Positions 1-8,807 of a stretch of DNA of 64,000 nucleotides are shown here, in pieces. The stretch's first letter is position 1, and every line of letters begins with the position of its first letter. The notes beneath the pieces are model-generated. The model was not told where the DNA came from, searched no databases, and saw nothing but the letters and a program-made list of their open reading frames with translations. This DNA comes from Hanstruepera marina (GTDB lineage Bacteria > Bacteroidota > Bacteroidia > Flavobacteriales > Flavobacteriaceae). The translations under genes and the position numbers were made by a program. Where the stretch lies: NCBI RefSeq assembly GCF_019880635.1, contig NZ_JAINVX010000005.1, positions 1-64,000 on the forward strand, given 5' to 3'.

Positions 1-732
1 ACCGATGGTAATAACACGTACACGTATTCAGTAACAGAATTTGACAATATAGTAGCTAATGTAGCCTTTGGAACATACAACTACATATTTACCCGACCAG
101 GTGCATGTGATGTTACGGGAACAGTAGTGGTAGACTGTAGTACCATAGAATCACAATCAGGCAATGTATTCTTACCGATAGTATCAGAAGATCAGACATC
201 AGCAAATGTATTTGTATCGACATCGAGCAATCCAATAATAGGAGCTTGGGTAGATGGCGATATAGAATTGACCGATGGTAATAACACGTACACGTATTCA
301 GTAACAGAATTTGACAATATAGTAGCTAATGTAGCCTTTGGAACATACAACTACATATTTACCCGACCAGGAGCTTGTGATGTTACGGGAACAGTAGTGG
401 TAGACTGTAGTACCATAGAATCACAATCAGGCAATGTATTCTTACCGATAGTATCAGAAGATCAGACATCAGCAAATGTATTTGTATCGACATCGAGCAA
501 TCCAATAATAGGAGCTTGGGTAGATGGCGATATAGAATTGACCGATGGTAATAACACGTACACGTATTCAGTAACAGAATTTGACAATATAGTAGCTAAT
601 GTAGCCTTTGGAACATACAACTACACATTTACACGACCAGGTGCATGTGATGCAACAGGAACAGTAGTAGTAGACTGTAGTACCATAGAATCACAATCAG
701 GCAATGTATTTTTACCGATAGTATCAGAAGAT
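1..732 (+). repeat. Near-identical 270-bp tandem repeats inside a coding region
   Basis: The sequence starting at base 1 recurs at 271 and again at 541, with only scattered substitutions between copies (for example GGTGCATGTGAT against GGAGCTTGTGAT). The third copy stops matching near 732. The 90-codon period keeps frame. Near identity at the DNA level implies recent duplication or gene conversion, so copy number may vary between strains and the array may be mis-assembled in short-read data. Confidence 0.95.
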
Positions 733-1221
733 GCTTCAGTAGATGTTTCAGTAACGCAAAATGCAGAGATGTTTACTGCAAATGCTAGCGGTGCGGGAAT
801 TGAATATCAATGGATAGATTGTAATAATGGAAATGCGCCGATTGATGGTGAAATTAATCAAATGTTCACAGCAACATCAAATGGTAGTTATGCAGTTATT
901 ATCACAAATACTGATTGTGGCGTATCTGACACATCAGCTTGTTTTGAAGTAAATACGTTAAGTGTTTCTTCATTTGAAAGTCCATTAAACATTAAAGTAT
1001 ATCCTAACCCAGTAGTTAATAGCGTTAATGTATCATTAGGAAGAACTTATGAAGACGTTAACATTAAAGTATACTCAATTACTGGACAATTAATTAATTC
1101 TATTAATAAAACAAATAGTATTGACTGTAATATAGATATGTCAAACTTACCATCAGGAAATTACATATTAAAGATTAATGCAGATGGTAGCACCAAAACG
1201 TCTTTAATTATTAAGAAATAA
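1..1221 (+). CDS. Repetitive T9SS-secreted protein, 5' end outside the window
   Basis: The reading frame is open from base 1, so the N-terminus lies upstream; a GTG at 127 is inside a repeat and is not a start. The visible 406 residues hold about 2.7 copies of a 90-residue unit (TDGNNTYTYS... to ...DGDIEL), each with a conserved Cys pair and ending in a GTVVVDC strand, which suggests tandem beta-sandwich modules. Residues about 245-320 form an Ig-like domain with two further Cys. Residues about 325-406 are a type IX secretion sorting domain (IKVYPNPV start, LPSGNYILKI core, LIIKK end). The protein is therefore probably exported and anchored or released at the cell surface, possibly as an adhesin. 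No enzymatic motif is visible. It is followed by a hairpin and another T9SS substrate. Confidence 0.85.
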   Translation, partial: TDGNNTYTYSVTEFDNIVANVAFGTYNYIFTRPGACDVTGTVVVDCSTIESQSGNVFLPIVSEDQTSANVFVSTSSNPIIGAWVDGDIELTDGNNTYTYSVTEFDNIVANVAFGTYNYIFTRPGACDVTGTVVVDCSTIESQSGNVFLPIVSEDQTSANVFVSTSSNPIIGAWVDGDIELTDGNNTYTYSVTEFDNIVANVAFGTYNYTFTRPGACDATGTVVVDCSTIESQSGNVFLPIVSEDASVDVSVTQNAEMFTANASGAGIEYQWIDCNNGNAPIDGEINQMFTATSNGSYAVIITNTDCGVSDTSACFEVNTLSVSSFESPLNIKVYPNPVVNSVNVSLGRTYEDVNIKVYSITGQLINSINKTNSIDCNIDMSNLPSGNYILKINADGSTKTSLIIKK

Positions 1222-1233
1222 GAATTAAAAATT

Positions 1234-1262
1234 GAATGCACCATTTCTAAAATGGTGCATTC
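1234..1262 (+). terminator. 13-bp perfect stem-loop between two T9SS genes
   Basis: The arms 1234-1246 and 1250-1262 (GAATGCACCATTT and its exact complement) are separated by CTA. It sits 12 bases after the stop at 1221 and 16 bases before the next ATG. There is no strong T-run after it, so it may act as a weak terminator or mRNA stabiliser. Confidence 0.6.
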
Positions 1263-1278
1263 TTAAATTAAAACTACT

Positions 1279-4200
1279 ATGAAAAAAATAATACTATTCT
1301 TAATGTCGGTATTCATGATGAGTCTGACATTTGCACAAACTACATTAAATGAAGGTTTTGAAACCTGGCCAGCTAGTGGTTGGGAAATTTATCTTGAAGG
1401 ACCTAGCACCAGAGGTTGGCGTCAAGATTTTGAGAATATTTCGCATACAGGCGAGCATTCAGCAGATTCGAATATTTCTAACGCTCAAATGGATAATTGG
1501 TTGATAAGTCCATTAATTAATGTGGTAAATGGAAATTATGAGTTAAAGTATTGGGAAATAAGCGATGAAAGGGATATTGAATTTTATGATAAATCTTCTG
1601 TTCTAATTTCTACTGGAAGTCCAAATCCAGCCAATGGTGACTATGTTGAAGTTTACGAAGCTAATGTTTTGAATACCACAGATTGGGAACAGCGTACTAT
1701 AGATTTAAGTGCATACAATGGCGAAACCATATACATTGCATTTAGGCATGAAGGAACCTATCACCAATGGTTTGTAGACGACGTGACAGTAGCTCCATCT
1801 AGTTTTTCTGATGCCGCATTGATTAGCGTAAGTAATCCAGTTGGAGTTTCTGAAACTGGCGGAATTCAGTCTGTGGAGGTAGAACTACAAAATTTAGGAA
1901 CTACAGTAATTAACGATTTTACCATAACTTGGGAAATAAACACGGTTTCACAACCTACATTTAATGGGACATCTCTTAACTTACAACCAGGACAAAGTAC
2001 AACCATCGTATTGGGAAACTATGATTTTGCTTCAGAAGGATTTTACAATATTGATGCTCAGGTTAATTTATCCGGAGATTTTGACACGTCAAACGATCAA
2101 ATAATTTCTACATACGAAGTTTCATCGTTTAAAGATGGTGGTATTGTTGCTATTACACCAGACGGGATGATTGCCAATCCAACAACGTTGGATGTTTTGG
2201 TTGCTGTTCAGAATTTTGGTATCAATACTATTGACATAGCAGAAATTGAGTGGTCTGTTAATGGTATAAATCAAACACCATTTACAACTAATAATTTAAA
2301 CTTAGCTTCAGGGCAAACCACAACTGTTAACCTTGGACAATATGTATTTACAACAGGATTAAACGATTTAATAGTTACTTTAAATGTGTTAGGAGATATA
2401 GACTCCAGTAACGATCAATACCAACAAACTATACCCGTAGATGTGTTTTGGGAGAGCTTTGAAGGAGCGAGTTTTCCACCAGAAGGTTGGAGTATTAATT
2501 TTGGCGTTAGAGATGATGTTAATTTTGATGATCCAGTAGAAGGTAATTATTATTATGCATCGCAACCAGCTGAAAATTATTTTGGTGTTGTAACAGATAC
2601 CTTATATACACCGTTACTAGAAATTGACAATGGTGATCATTTTAAATTTTTTATAAAAAGTAGCCTAGCACAAGCAACTAATCAAACTTTGGTTTGGAAA
2701 GATGGCATTTCAGGACAAGTCAATTTTATTGCAGATATTCCAAATACACCAGGGATGAATACATGGGAGCAACGCGATATTGATATTTCAGCCGCAGCAG
2801 GAGTGAACTATATTGGAATAGTTACAACATCCAGTAATAGTGGATTGACCAAATATGACTTATTTACTTCTGATGCCAAATTGTATCAGTTTAACAATGA
2901 TTTAAAAGTGGTTAATGGGGAAATGTACTTTTTGGCAAGGCAGAATATTACTGAAAACTTTCCAGTTCAAATTAAGAATTTAGGTCAGAATAATGTTTTA
3001 GGTTCAGATTATACGATAAAGCTCATGGAAGCACCAAATACTGAATTAGCCTCTGTTAATGGTGTAAACCTTAATTCACTTGAAGAAGTAATTTTAAATA
3101 TTAATCATTCTTTTTCTACAATAGAAAATAGTAAAAGGCTTTATTTTGAAATAGCTTTTGTAAACGATGACAACCCTTCAAACAATACATTTAGAGAAGC
3201 AGAAGTTAGTGTCGTACCTAACACAGTCGAAATTAATACTATTGGTGAATTAGAACAATATCTGAATATGCCTTTTACCCCAGGAGGTAATACTTTTTCC
3301 CTAGGCGAAGACGACTTAACAGAAGCCATGTACTATAATGAAGAGTTTAGTACCACAGGAGGATATGCCTATGGTGTAGCCTATAAATATGACAACCTTT
3401 TGCTTACGGATGAAGCGAAAGAATATCCATTACAAGTCTGGGTTACGCAAACAAGTGAAGAAAATTTGCAAGGAGGATGGACTGATAATGAAGACTTAAT
3501 ACTCGTATTTGATGGTGTTGCTGAAATACTACCAGGCTTCAACAAAGACTTATACATTCCTTTTAGTCAACCCATATTACTTAACGGAACTGAAAATGTC
3601 GTCATCAGGTCTTATCAGTATGATCCAGAATGGCCACCATCTATACTGCGTTTTATTGGTGATTTAGAAACTAGAGGTGAAACAAGAAGCATTGGTGCAT
3701 TAGATGTTTTTGATTTAGATCCAGATAATCCACCAACAGGGTTTTTTGAAGACACAAATTATAATCAGACCCGATTTGTAATAGATCCAGTTTCATCAAG
3801 TGCGACAGTTTCAGGTACGGTATATGATTTAGCTACAAACGATCCTATTCCTGGAGCAACAATAGCTTTTGAAGGGTCTTCTATAACTGCGCAAACTGAT
3901 ATAAATGGTAATTACACATTGCCAGCATTACCATTTGGTTCATATAATATAACAGCAGGAGCAGATGGCTATTTAGATAACAACGAAACAATAGATTTTA
4001 ATTCTTCATCCCAAACGCAAGATTTCTTTTTGAGTCAACTACCAGAAATTGTAGTTACAGGAACTGTTTTTGGGAACAATGCACCATCGACACCATTAGA
4101 GTCTGTGGAAGTAACTTTAACAAAAAACGGCGACATATTAGAAACAATATCGACGAATAGTTCTGGAGGTTTTACGTTTCCACTTGTTTATGGCGGTTCA

Positions 4201-5361
4201 GATTACGAGGTTAAATTATTCATGTATGGTTATGATGAAATGATAATACCTTTTGCAGCTGTTGACGCCGACATCAATTTTGGTAACATTATTTTAAGTG
4301 AAGAATTCATTAGTCCATTTGATGTTCAAGTTGATGGTAATACGGGGCCAACTGTGTCATGGAAAAGCCCAAAATTAAGTTCAAAAGTAAAATTACAACA
4401 CGATTTTAATGAAGAATCCAATGGTTATGCAAACGAGCCTGATGAGGAAGTTTGGCTTGGTAATTATTATTTGGTGTCAGAGCTAACAACAATTACAAGT
4501 ATTGAAATACAAACATCTATTTATCAAGGTGTAGAAGATTTTGTTACTATTGATATTATAGATTTAAACTCTAATGAAATATTAGCATCTAGTGAACCAT
4601 TTTTAATTTTACAGAACAGTACGCAAGTTATTGATGTACCTAATATTGTAGTTAGTGATGCCTTTATGGCTGCAGTGCATTGGCAAAATAATGCTGAAAC
4701 CACAAACTTTTTATCTGTTGATTACTCTGATGCTAATATTTTTAACGGAGCAGTTATTCGTTATCCAGGAGAGTTACCAGGATTATTATCAGATTTAATT
4801 GGAGTACCTAGTTCTTTTTTATTACGGGTTAATACTTTAGATGATGGTTCGCCAATTACAAATAACGAATCGGTAACATATAATATTTATCGTGGTTTAG
4901 CAAGTGAATTTCCAGATACATCCAACTGGACACAATTGAATGCTTCACCAGTATCCGATTTAGATCTAGTAGATACAGATGGAACCAATATAGACCCAAA
5001 TGTGTTATACAGATATGCAGTTGAAACCATTTATACCAATGGTCAATCTGAAGTTACATTTTCTAATGAAATAATAGGTAGTCTACTAAGTACGACGGAT
5101 TTCGATTTTATAGCATCTGATATTCAAATTTATCCTGTTCCAGCCGAGGATGATATTACTATTAAAATTTTGTCTAACATTCAATTAGACAAACCGGTAG
5201 AAATATATGATTCTCTAGGTAAGCAGGTATTAAGTATTTCACAATCAGAATTTAAAAATGGAGAGGTGACTAAAAGCGTAAACACATTGCAAAGTGGTAT
5301 TTATTTTGTCAAGTTATATGCAGATAATACCGTTTTAACAAAAAAAATAATAGTGAAGTAG
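1279..5361 (+). CDS. Large multidomain T9SS-secreted protein (choice-of-anchor J / CARDB-like / CarboxypepD_reg)
   Basis: 1360 residues. Residues 1-19 are a signal peptide (MKKIILFLMSVFMMSLTFA, cleaved before Q). Residues about 24-171 match a cleaved-adhesin/choice-of-anchor J beta-sandwich (GFETWPASGW, WFVDDVTV). Two CARDB-like domains follow (about 173-390). A second anchor-J-like domain begins FWESFEGASFPPEGW (about 391-540). Two carboxypeptidase regulatory-like domains lie near 840-915 and 922-1005 (SGTVYDLATNDPIPGATI). A fibronectin-like region (YNIYRGLASEF) precedes the T9SS sorting domain (about 1275-1360, IQIYPVPAEDD, ending KKIIVK). No catalytic motif is seen. It is an exported surface or adhesive protein. 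A strong terminator follows. Confidence 0.88.
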   Translation: MKKIILFLMSVFMMSLTFAQTTLNEGFETWPASGWEIYLEGPSTRGWRQDFENISHTGEHSADSNISNAQMDNWLISPLINVVNGNYELKYWEISDERDIEFYDKSSVLISTGSPNPANGDYVEVYEANVLNTTDWEQRTIDLSAYNGETIYIAFRHEGTYHQWFVDDVTVAPSSFSDAALISVSNPVGVSETGGIQSVEVELQNLGTTVINDFTITWEINTVSQPTFNGTSLNLQPGQSTTIVLGNYDFASEGFYNIDAQVNLSGDFDTSNDQIISTYEVSSFKDGGIVAITPDGMIANPTTLDVLVAVQNFGINTIDIAEIEWSVNGINQTPFTTNNLNLASGQTTTVNLGQYVFTTGLNDLIVTLNVLGDIDSSNDQYQQTIPVDVFWESFEGASFPPEGWSINFGVRDDVNFDDPVEGNYYYASQPAENYFGVVTDTLYTPLLEIDNGDHFKFFIKSSLAQATNQTLVWKDGISGQVNFIADIPNTPGMNTWEQRDIDISAAAGVNYIGIVTTSSNSGLTKYDLFTSDAKLYQFNNDLKVVNGEMYFLARQNITENFPVQIKNLGQNNVLGSDYTIKLMEAPNTELASVNGVNLNSLEEVILNINHSFSTIENSKRLYFEIAFVNDDNPSNNTFREAEVSVVPNTVEINTIGELEQYLNMPFTPGGNTFSLGEDDLTEAMYYNEEFSTTGGYAYGVAYKYDNLLLTDEAKEYPLQVWVTQTSEENLQGGWTDNEDLILVFDGVAEILPGFNKDLYIPFSQPILLNGTENVVIRSYQYDPEWPPSILRFIGDLETRGETRSIGALDVFDLDPDNPPTGFFEDTNYNQTRFVIDPVSSSATVSGTVYDLATNDPIPGATIAFEGSSITAQTDINGNYTLPALPFGSYNITAGADGYLDNNETIDFNSSSQTQDFFLSQLPEIVVTGTVFGNNAPSTPLESVEVTLTKNGDILETISTNSSGGFTFPLVYGGSDYEVKLFMYGYDEMIIPFAAVDADINFGNIILSEEFISPFDVQVDGNTGPTVSWKSPKLSSKVKLQHDFNEESNGYANEPDEEVWLGNYYLVSELTTITSIEIQTSIYQGVEDFVTIDIIDLNSNEILASSEPFLILQNSTQVIDVPNIVVSDAFMAAVHWQNNAETTNFLSVDYSDANIFNGAVIRYPGELPGLLSDLIGVPSSFLLRVNTLDDGSPITNNESVTYNIYRGLASEFPDTSNWTQLNASPVSDLDLVDTDGTNIDPNVLYRYAVETIYTNGQSEVTFSNEIIGSLLSTTDFDFIASDIQIYPVPAEDDITIKILSNIQLDKPVEIYDSLGKQVLSISQSEFKNGEVTKSVNTLQSGIYFVKLYADNTVLTKKIIVK

Positions 5362-5387
5362 GTTAATATTTAGTAGTAGTTTTTTTC

Positions 5388-5428
5388 AAAAAGGCTCCAA
5401 GATCATGTATTTGATAAGGAGCCTTTTT
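5388..5428 (+). terminator. Strong intrinsic terminator
   Basis: AAAAAGGCTCC (5388-5398) pairs perfectly with GGAGCCTTTTT (5418-5428), ending in a T-run 27 bases after the preceding stop codon. An ATG at 5405 that could extend the next gene lies in the loop, which argues against that start. Confidence 0.9.
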
Positions 5429-5485
5429 ATGTTTAAAAATTTGTCATTATTTAATTATTCATTTTGGCCAAGCTTTAGTATTTTT

Positions 5486-8086
5486 ATGAAAAATGAGGTC
5501 ATGCCAACGTCACCAAAATTAGTTCGGTTTAAACAAAATGTGCTGTCTAAATTTCAGATTTACAATAGTATTTTCATGACCCTTCCATTCGACTCCATTA
5601 CAAAAACGGGAGCTTTATTACCACTTTTTCATGAAACTTGCGAATTGGGATTTAAACAGGGAGATAATCCTACGACCATAGTTGAAACGTTTTTTAAAAA
5701 ATATCAAGCCAGACGTTCGGCAGAAAGTCAAATTAATTTATTGTTTCGATTTATCCAATATATCGAACGTCAAGTGGTTTTGTTTGATGCCATTGAAGAC
5801 GCCGCCTTTCCAATAGTCAATAACATGGATGGTATTGGAACCTTACGGAGTTTAAAGGAAACGGCTGCTTCAGAAGGTAAAATGGAACAATTGCGTAATT
5901 ATCTCAAGGCCTTTAAGGTTCGCATTGTATTGACAGCGCATCCTACCCAATTTTATCCAGGTGCTGTTTTGGGTATCATAACTGATTTGGATAATGCTAT
6001 AAAAACCAATGACTTGCTAAAAATAAATGACCTATTGGCTCAATTAGGCAAAACGCCTTTCTTTAAGCATAAAAAACCAACGCCTTATGACGAGGCCGTT
6101 AGTTTAATATGGTATTTGGAAAATGTATTTTATAAGTCCTTCGGAAGCATTTTTGATTACATACAACAAAATATTTTTGATGATGAGGTCATTGAAAATG
6201 ATATTATTAATATTGGTTTTTGGCCAGGAGGCGATCGTGATGGGAATCCCTACGTAACACCAGAGATTACCCTAAAAGTAGCGACGAGATTAAAACAAAC
6301 CATTTTAAAAAATTACTATCGTGATGTCAGAAAACTTAAAAGGCGTTTGACCTTTGAAGGCATTGAAGATTGTATAACCTTATTAGAGCAAAAACTATAT
6401 GCCATAAGTTTTGGTTCCAATATGGAGAGTGTCCTGACGCTATCCGAATTTAAAGAAGAGCTTCAGGAGATAAAAAATGAATTAATAGATAAGCATCAGT
6501 CATTGTTCGTTTCTGATGTCTCTAGTCTCATCAACAAAGTGCATTTGTTCGGGTTTCATTTTGCGGTATTAGATGTTCGTCAGGATAGTCGTGCCCATGA
6601 TGCCGTATTTACCAGCATGGTTGATAGCTTAATTGCTCATGGTAGTAATATTTTTCCGAAAAATTACCACGACCTTACCCAAAAAGAACAAGTTGCAGTC
6701 CTATCTAAAATTCAAGGCGAAATAGACTTAAACCTTTTTGAAGATGAAGATGTTTTAAAAACGTTACAGACCATTAAAGTTATAAAAACCATTCAAGATG
6801 CCAATGGTGAGCGTGCTGCAAACCGCTATATTATTAGTAATAATCAAACGACTTTAAATGTCATGCAATTGTTTGCCATGCTCAAGTTAGTGGCTTTTCA
6901 TGATGAGTTAACCGTGGATATTGCGCCATTATTTGAAACAATCGAAGATTTGGAAAACGCGCCTCAAGTGATGGAAGAATTGTACACAAATCCAAATTAT
7001 GCAACTCATTTAAAGAAGCGTGGTAACAAACAAACTATCATGTTAGGATTTTCTGACGGTACCAAAGACGGTGGGTATCTTATGGCTAATTGGGGTATTT
7101 ATCGAGCTAAAGAGCGCCTGACCGAAGTATCCAGAAAATATGATGTAACAGTTATTTTCTTCGATGGTCGTGGCGGACCACCAGCTCGTGGTGGCGGTAA
7201 GACACATCAGTTTTATGCATCCCTGGGCCCTACGATTGAAGATAAGGAGGTGCAGTTAACCATTCAGGGGCAAACTATTAGTTCCAATTTTGGCACGTTG
7301 GATTCTTCACAATACAATTTGGAGCAATTAATAAGTTCCGGTATTTATAATCGCCTGAATGAAAGTAATTTGGCCATGTCACCTGAAAACCGAAAAATAA
7401 TTAATGATTTGGCCGAAAGAAGCTACAAGGCCTATTCAGATTTCAAAAGTCATAGCATGTTCTTGCCCTATTTAGAGCGTATGAGTACTTTGAAATATTA
7501 TGCTAAAACCAATATTGGGAGTCGTCCATCAAAACGAGGAAAATCTTCTGAACTGGTGTTTTCTGATTTGAGAGCCATACCCTTTGTAGGAAGTTGGAGC
7601 CAGTTAAAACAAAACGTTCCGGGATTTTTCGGCGTTGGTACAGCATTGAAACATTATGAAGATTCAGGAGTATTTGATAAAGTAAAACAACTGTATCAGA
7701 GTTCCAGTTTTTTCAAAACCTTAATTGAAAATAGTATGATGTCCTTATCTAAATCATTTTTTGATTTAACCAAGTATATGGCTGATGATCCTGAATTTGG
7801 GGAGTTTTGGAAAATTATATACACTGAATATGAAACATCAAAACGGCTCATACTCAAACTGACGGGATATAAGGTTCTTATGGAAGAAGAACCAGCTGGA
7901 AAGGCGTCAATTGATGTTCGCGAGTCTATTGTGCTACCGTTATTAACTATTCAACAATATGCACTCAAGAAAATTCAGGAATTGCAAAAAACAAAGCCAG
8001 AAGCCAAAGAAGAAATTGAGGTTTTTGAAAAATTAGTGACCCGTTCACTTTTCGGAAATATTAACGCCAGTAGGAATTCAGCATAA
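5486..8086 (+). CDS. ppc: Phosphoenolpyruvate carboxylase
   Basis: Anaplerotic enzyme: PEP + HCO3- to oxaloacetate + Pi, in the cytoplasm. 866 residues from ATG 5486. An upstream ATG at 5405 would add 27 residues but lies inside the terminator of the previous gene. Family landmarks occur in order: LTAHPT with the catalytic His (about 151), GGDRDGNP (about 247), LDVRQDSRAH, GFSDGTKDGG (about 521), GRGGPPARGGG (about 561), SRPSKR and RAIPFVGSW. The C-terminus NINASRNSA replaces the usual NGIAAGMRNTG-type end. Several motifs deviate from the enterobacterial consensus (SDGTKDGG for SDSAKDAG, GPPARGGG for GTVGRGGG), as in the divergent Bacteroidota branch. It appears monocistronic. Confidence 0.93.
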   Translation: MKNEVMPTSPKLVRFKQNVLSKFQIYNSIFMTLPFDSITKTGALLPLFHETCELGFKQGDNPTTIVETFFKKYQARRSAESQINLLFRFIQYIERQVVLFDAIEDAAFPIVNNMDGIGTLRSLKETAASEGKMEQLRNYLKAFKVRIVLTAHPTQFYPGAVLGIITDLDNAIKTNDLLKINDLLAQLGKTPFFKHKKPTPYDEAVSLIWYLENVFYKSFGSIFDYIQQNIFDDEVIENDIINIGFWPGGDRDGNPYVTPEITLKVATRLKQTILKNYYRDVRKLKRRLTFEGIEDCITLLEQKLYAISFGSNMESVLTLSEFKEELQEIKNELIDKHQSLFVSDVSSLINKVHLFGFHFAVLDVRQDSRAHDAVFTSMVDSLIAHGSNIFPKNYHDLTQKEQVAVLSKIQGEIDLNLFEDEDVLKTLQTIKVIKTIQDANGERAANRYIISNNQTTLNVMQLFAMLKLVAFHDELTVDIAPLFETIEDLENAPQVMEELYTNPNYATHLKKRGNKQTIMLGFSDGTKDGGYLMANWGIYRAKERLTEVSRKYDVTVIFFDGRGGPPARGGGKTHQFYASLGPTIEDKEVQLTIQGQTISSNFGTLDSSQYNLEQLISSGIYNRLNESNLAMSPENRKIINDLAERSYKAYSDFKSHSMFLPYLERMSTLKYYAKTNIGSRPSKRGKSSELVFSDLRAIPFVGSWSQLKQNVPGFFGVGTALKHYEDSGVFDKVKQLYQSSSFFKTLIENSMMSLSKSFFDLTKYMADDPEFGEFWKIIYTEYETSKRLILKLTGYKVLMEEEPAGKASIDVRESIVLPLLTIQQYALKKIQELQKTKPEAKEEIEVFEKLVTRSLFGNINASRNSA

Positions 8087-8101
8087 ATTTTAGGCGATTC
8101 G

Positions 8102-8134
8102 TTTGGATTATTAACTCATAAAATGGCATATTTG
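8102..8134 (+). promoter_or_regulatory. Candidate Bacteroidota-type promoter for a short transcript
   Basis: TTTG (8102-8105), 21 bases, then CATATTTG (8127-8134), one base off the -7 consensus TAnnTTTG. Transcription would begin near 8141, at or next to the ATG of the small ORF at 8143, which would make a nearly leaderless message ending at the terminator at 8301-8329. Confidence 0.4.
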
Positions 8135-8142
8135 TACCACAA

Positions 8143-8265
8143 ATGAGAAAAACAATAGTACATAAAGCACCTTGGTCACTGTTAAGTCAGTGCGATTATC
8201 GTGGAATTGAGATGAAAAATCTATTTCCAAAAGGGACGTTTATTGCTATTTTTAACCGAATTTAA
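8143..8265 (+). CDS. Possible 40-residue small protein or coding small RNA
   Basis: ATG to TAA ORF of 40 codons starting MRKTIVHKAPWSLLSQ and ending GTFIAIFNRI. I do not recognise it. It is basic with mixed hydrophobic segments and one Cys. Support comes only from context: a promoter-like pair directly upstream and a strong GAAA-loop terminator 36 bases after the stop, which delimit a transcript of about 190 nt. It could equally be a noncoding small RNA. Confidence 0.35.
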   Translation: MRKTIVHKAPWSLLSQCDYRGIEMKNLFPKGTFIAIFNRI

Positions 8266-8300
8266 GTGTGAATTAAATCAACTAAATATATAATAACAGT

Positions 8301-8329
8301 AAGCGTCCAAGAAATTGGGCGCTTTTTTT
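8301..8329 (+). terminator. Intrinsic terminator with GAAA loop
   Basis: AAGCGTCCAA (8301-8310), loop GAAA, TTGGGCGCTT (8315-8324), then a T-run. It closes the short transcript starting near 8141. The 170 bases that follow (8330-8503) are AT-rich and I see nothing else in them. Confidence 0.85.
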
Positions 8330-8503
8330 ATGAAAAAAAACAATTTTTTTGAACAAAATTTTAAAAAACTAAAATAAAAGGCATTGAAGATTAAGCGATT
8401 GAGAGACAGTCTATTGCATAAAATCTAGAATATCTGAAGTAATTCGGACAGGAATAACTATGACTTAAATTACTGAAAATCAAATAGTTAAATCAAAATT
8501 TTA

Positions 8504-8535
8504 TTTGCATAATAAAAAAATCCATTTCATATTTG
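8504..8535 (+). promoter_or_regulatory. Candidate promoter of the TPR / tRNA-array transcript
   Basis: TTTG (8504-8507), 20 bases, then CATATTTG (8528-8535). The -7 box has one mismatch to TAnnTTTG, the same variant as the candidate at 8127. The start site would be near 8541, giving a leader of about 265 nt before the TPR gene. Confidence 0.5.
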
Positions 8536-8581
8536 CATCGCAGAATTAAACAATCCATCTGCTAACAATTTTTAAAAACAA

Positions 8582-8713
8582 GAAGCCATGCTAATACATA
8601 ACATGTATCAAAATGAGAGTTGCGAGTTTAAATCGCAAAATGGGCTTCGGACGTTTCTGTAAAATTCTTTCCAGAAATAAATCCGAAGCAAATCAAACTG
8701 TTTCGGATTTTTT
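8582..8713 (+). promoter_or_regulatory. Structured leader with terminator/antiterminator switch
   Basis: Three mutually exclusive pairings are visible. (1) GAAGCC (8582-8587) with GGCTTC (8643-8648), enclosing two perfect hairpins, ATACAT-AAC-ATGTAT (8594-8608) and TTGCGA-N7-TCGCAA (8620-8638). (2) CTTCGGA (8645-8651) with TCCGAAG (8682-8688), enclosing TTTCTG/CAGAAA (8654-8659, 8672-8677). (3) AAATCCGAA (8679-8687) with TTCGGATTT (8702-8710), followed by T-rich sequence, an intrinsic terminator. Pairing 2 blocks 3, and 1 blocks 2. This is the logic of a transcription attenuator or riboswitch. A 61-codon ORF at 8613-8798 crosses it but looks like a shadow. The ligand or trigger is unknown. 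A further hairpin (about 8754-8774) precedes the TPR start codon. Confidence 0.65.
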
Positions 8714-8807
8714 ATTTCACAAAAAATCAAGAAAACTAAATCTAAACAGTTTTGCATTCGCATATATCATGCGAAGCATTAAACAATTAAAATTTTAGAA
8801 AGAAATT

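Noticed and set aside
1-732. CRISPR or regulatory tandem repeat
   Set aside because: The repeats are 270 bp, in frame and coding, with no spacers.
5405-5485. 27-residue N-terminal extension of PEP carboxylase
   Set aside because: The upstream ATG lies in the loop of a perfect terminator of the preceding gene, and the added residues match nothing in the family.
8613-8798. 61-codon ORF across the leader of the TPR gene
   Set aside because: It runs through two alternative stems and a terminator whose pairing fully explains the sequence; the product looks like translated hairpins. It might still be a leader peptide, but I cannot support it.
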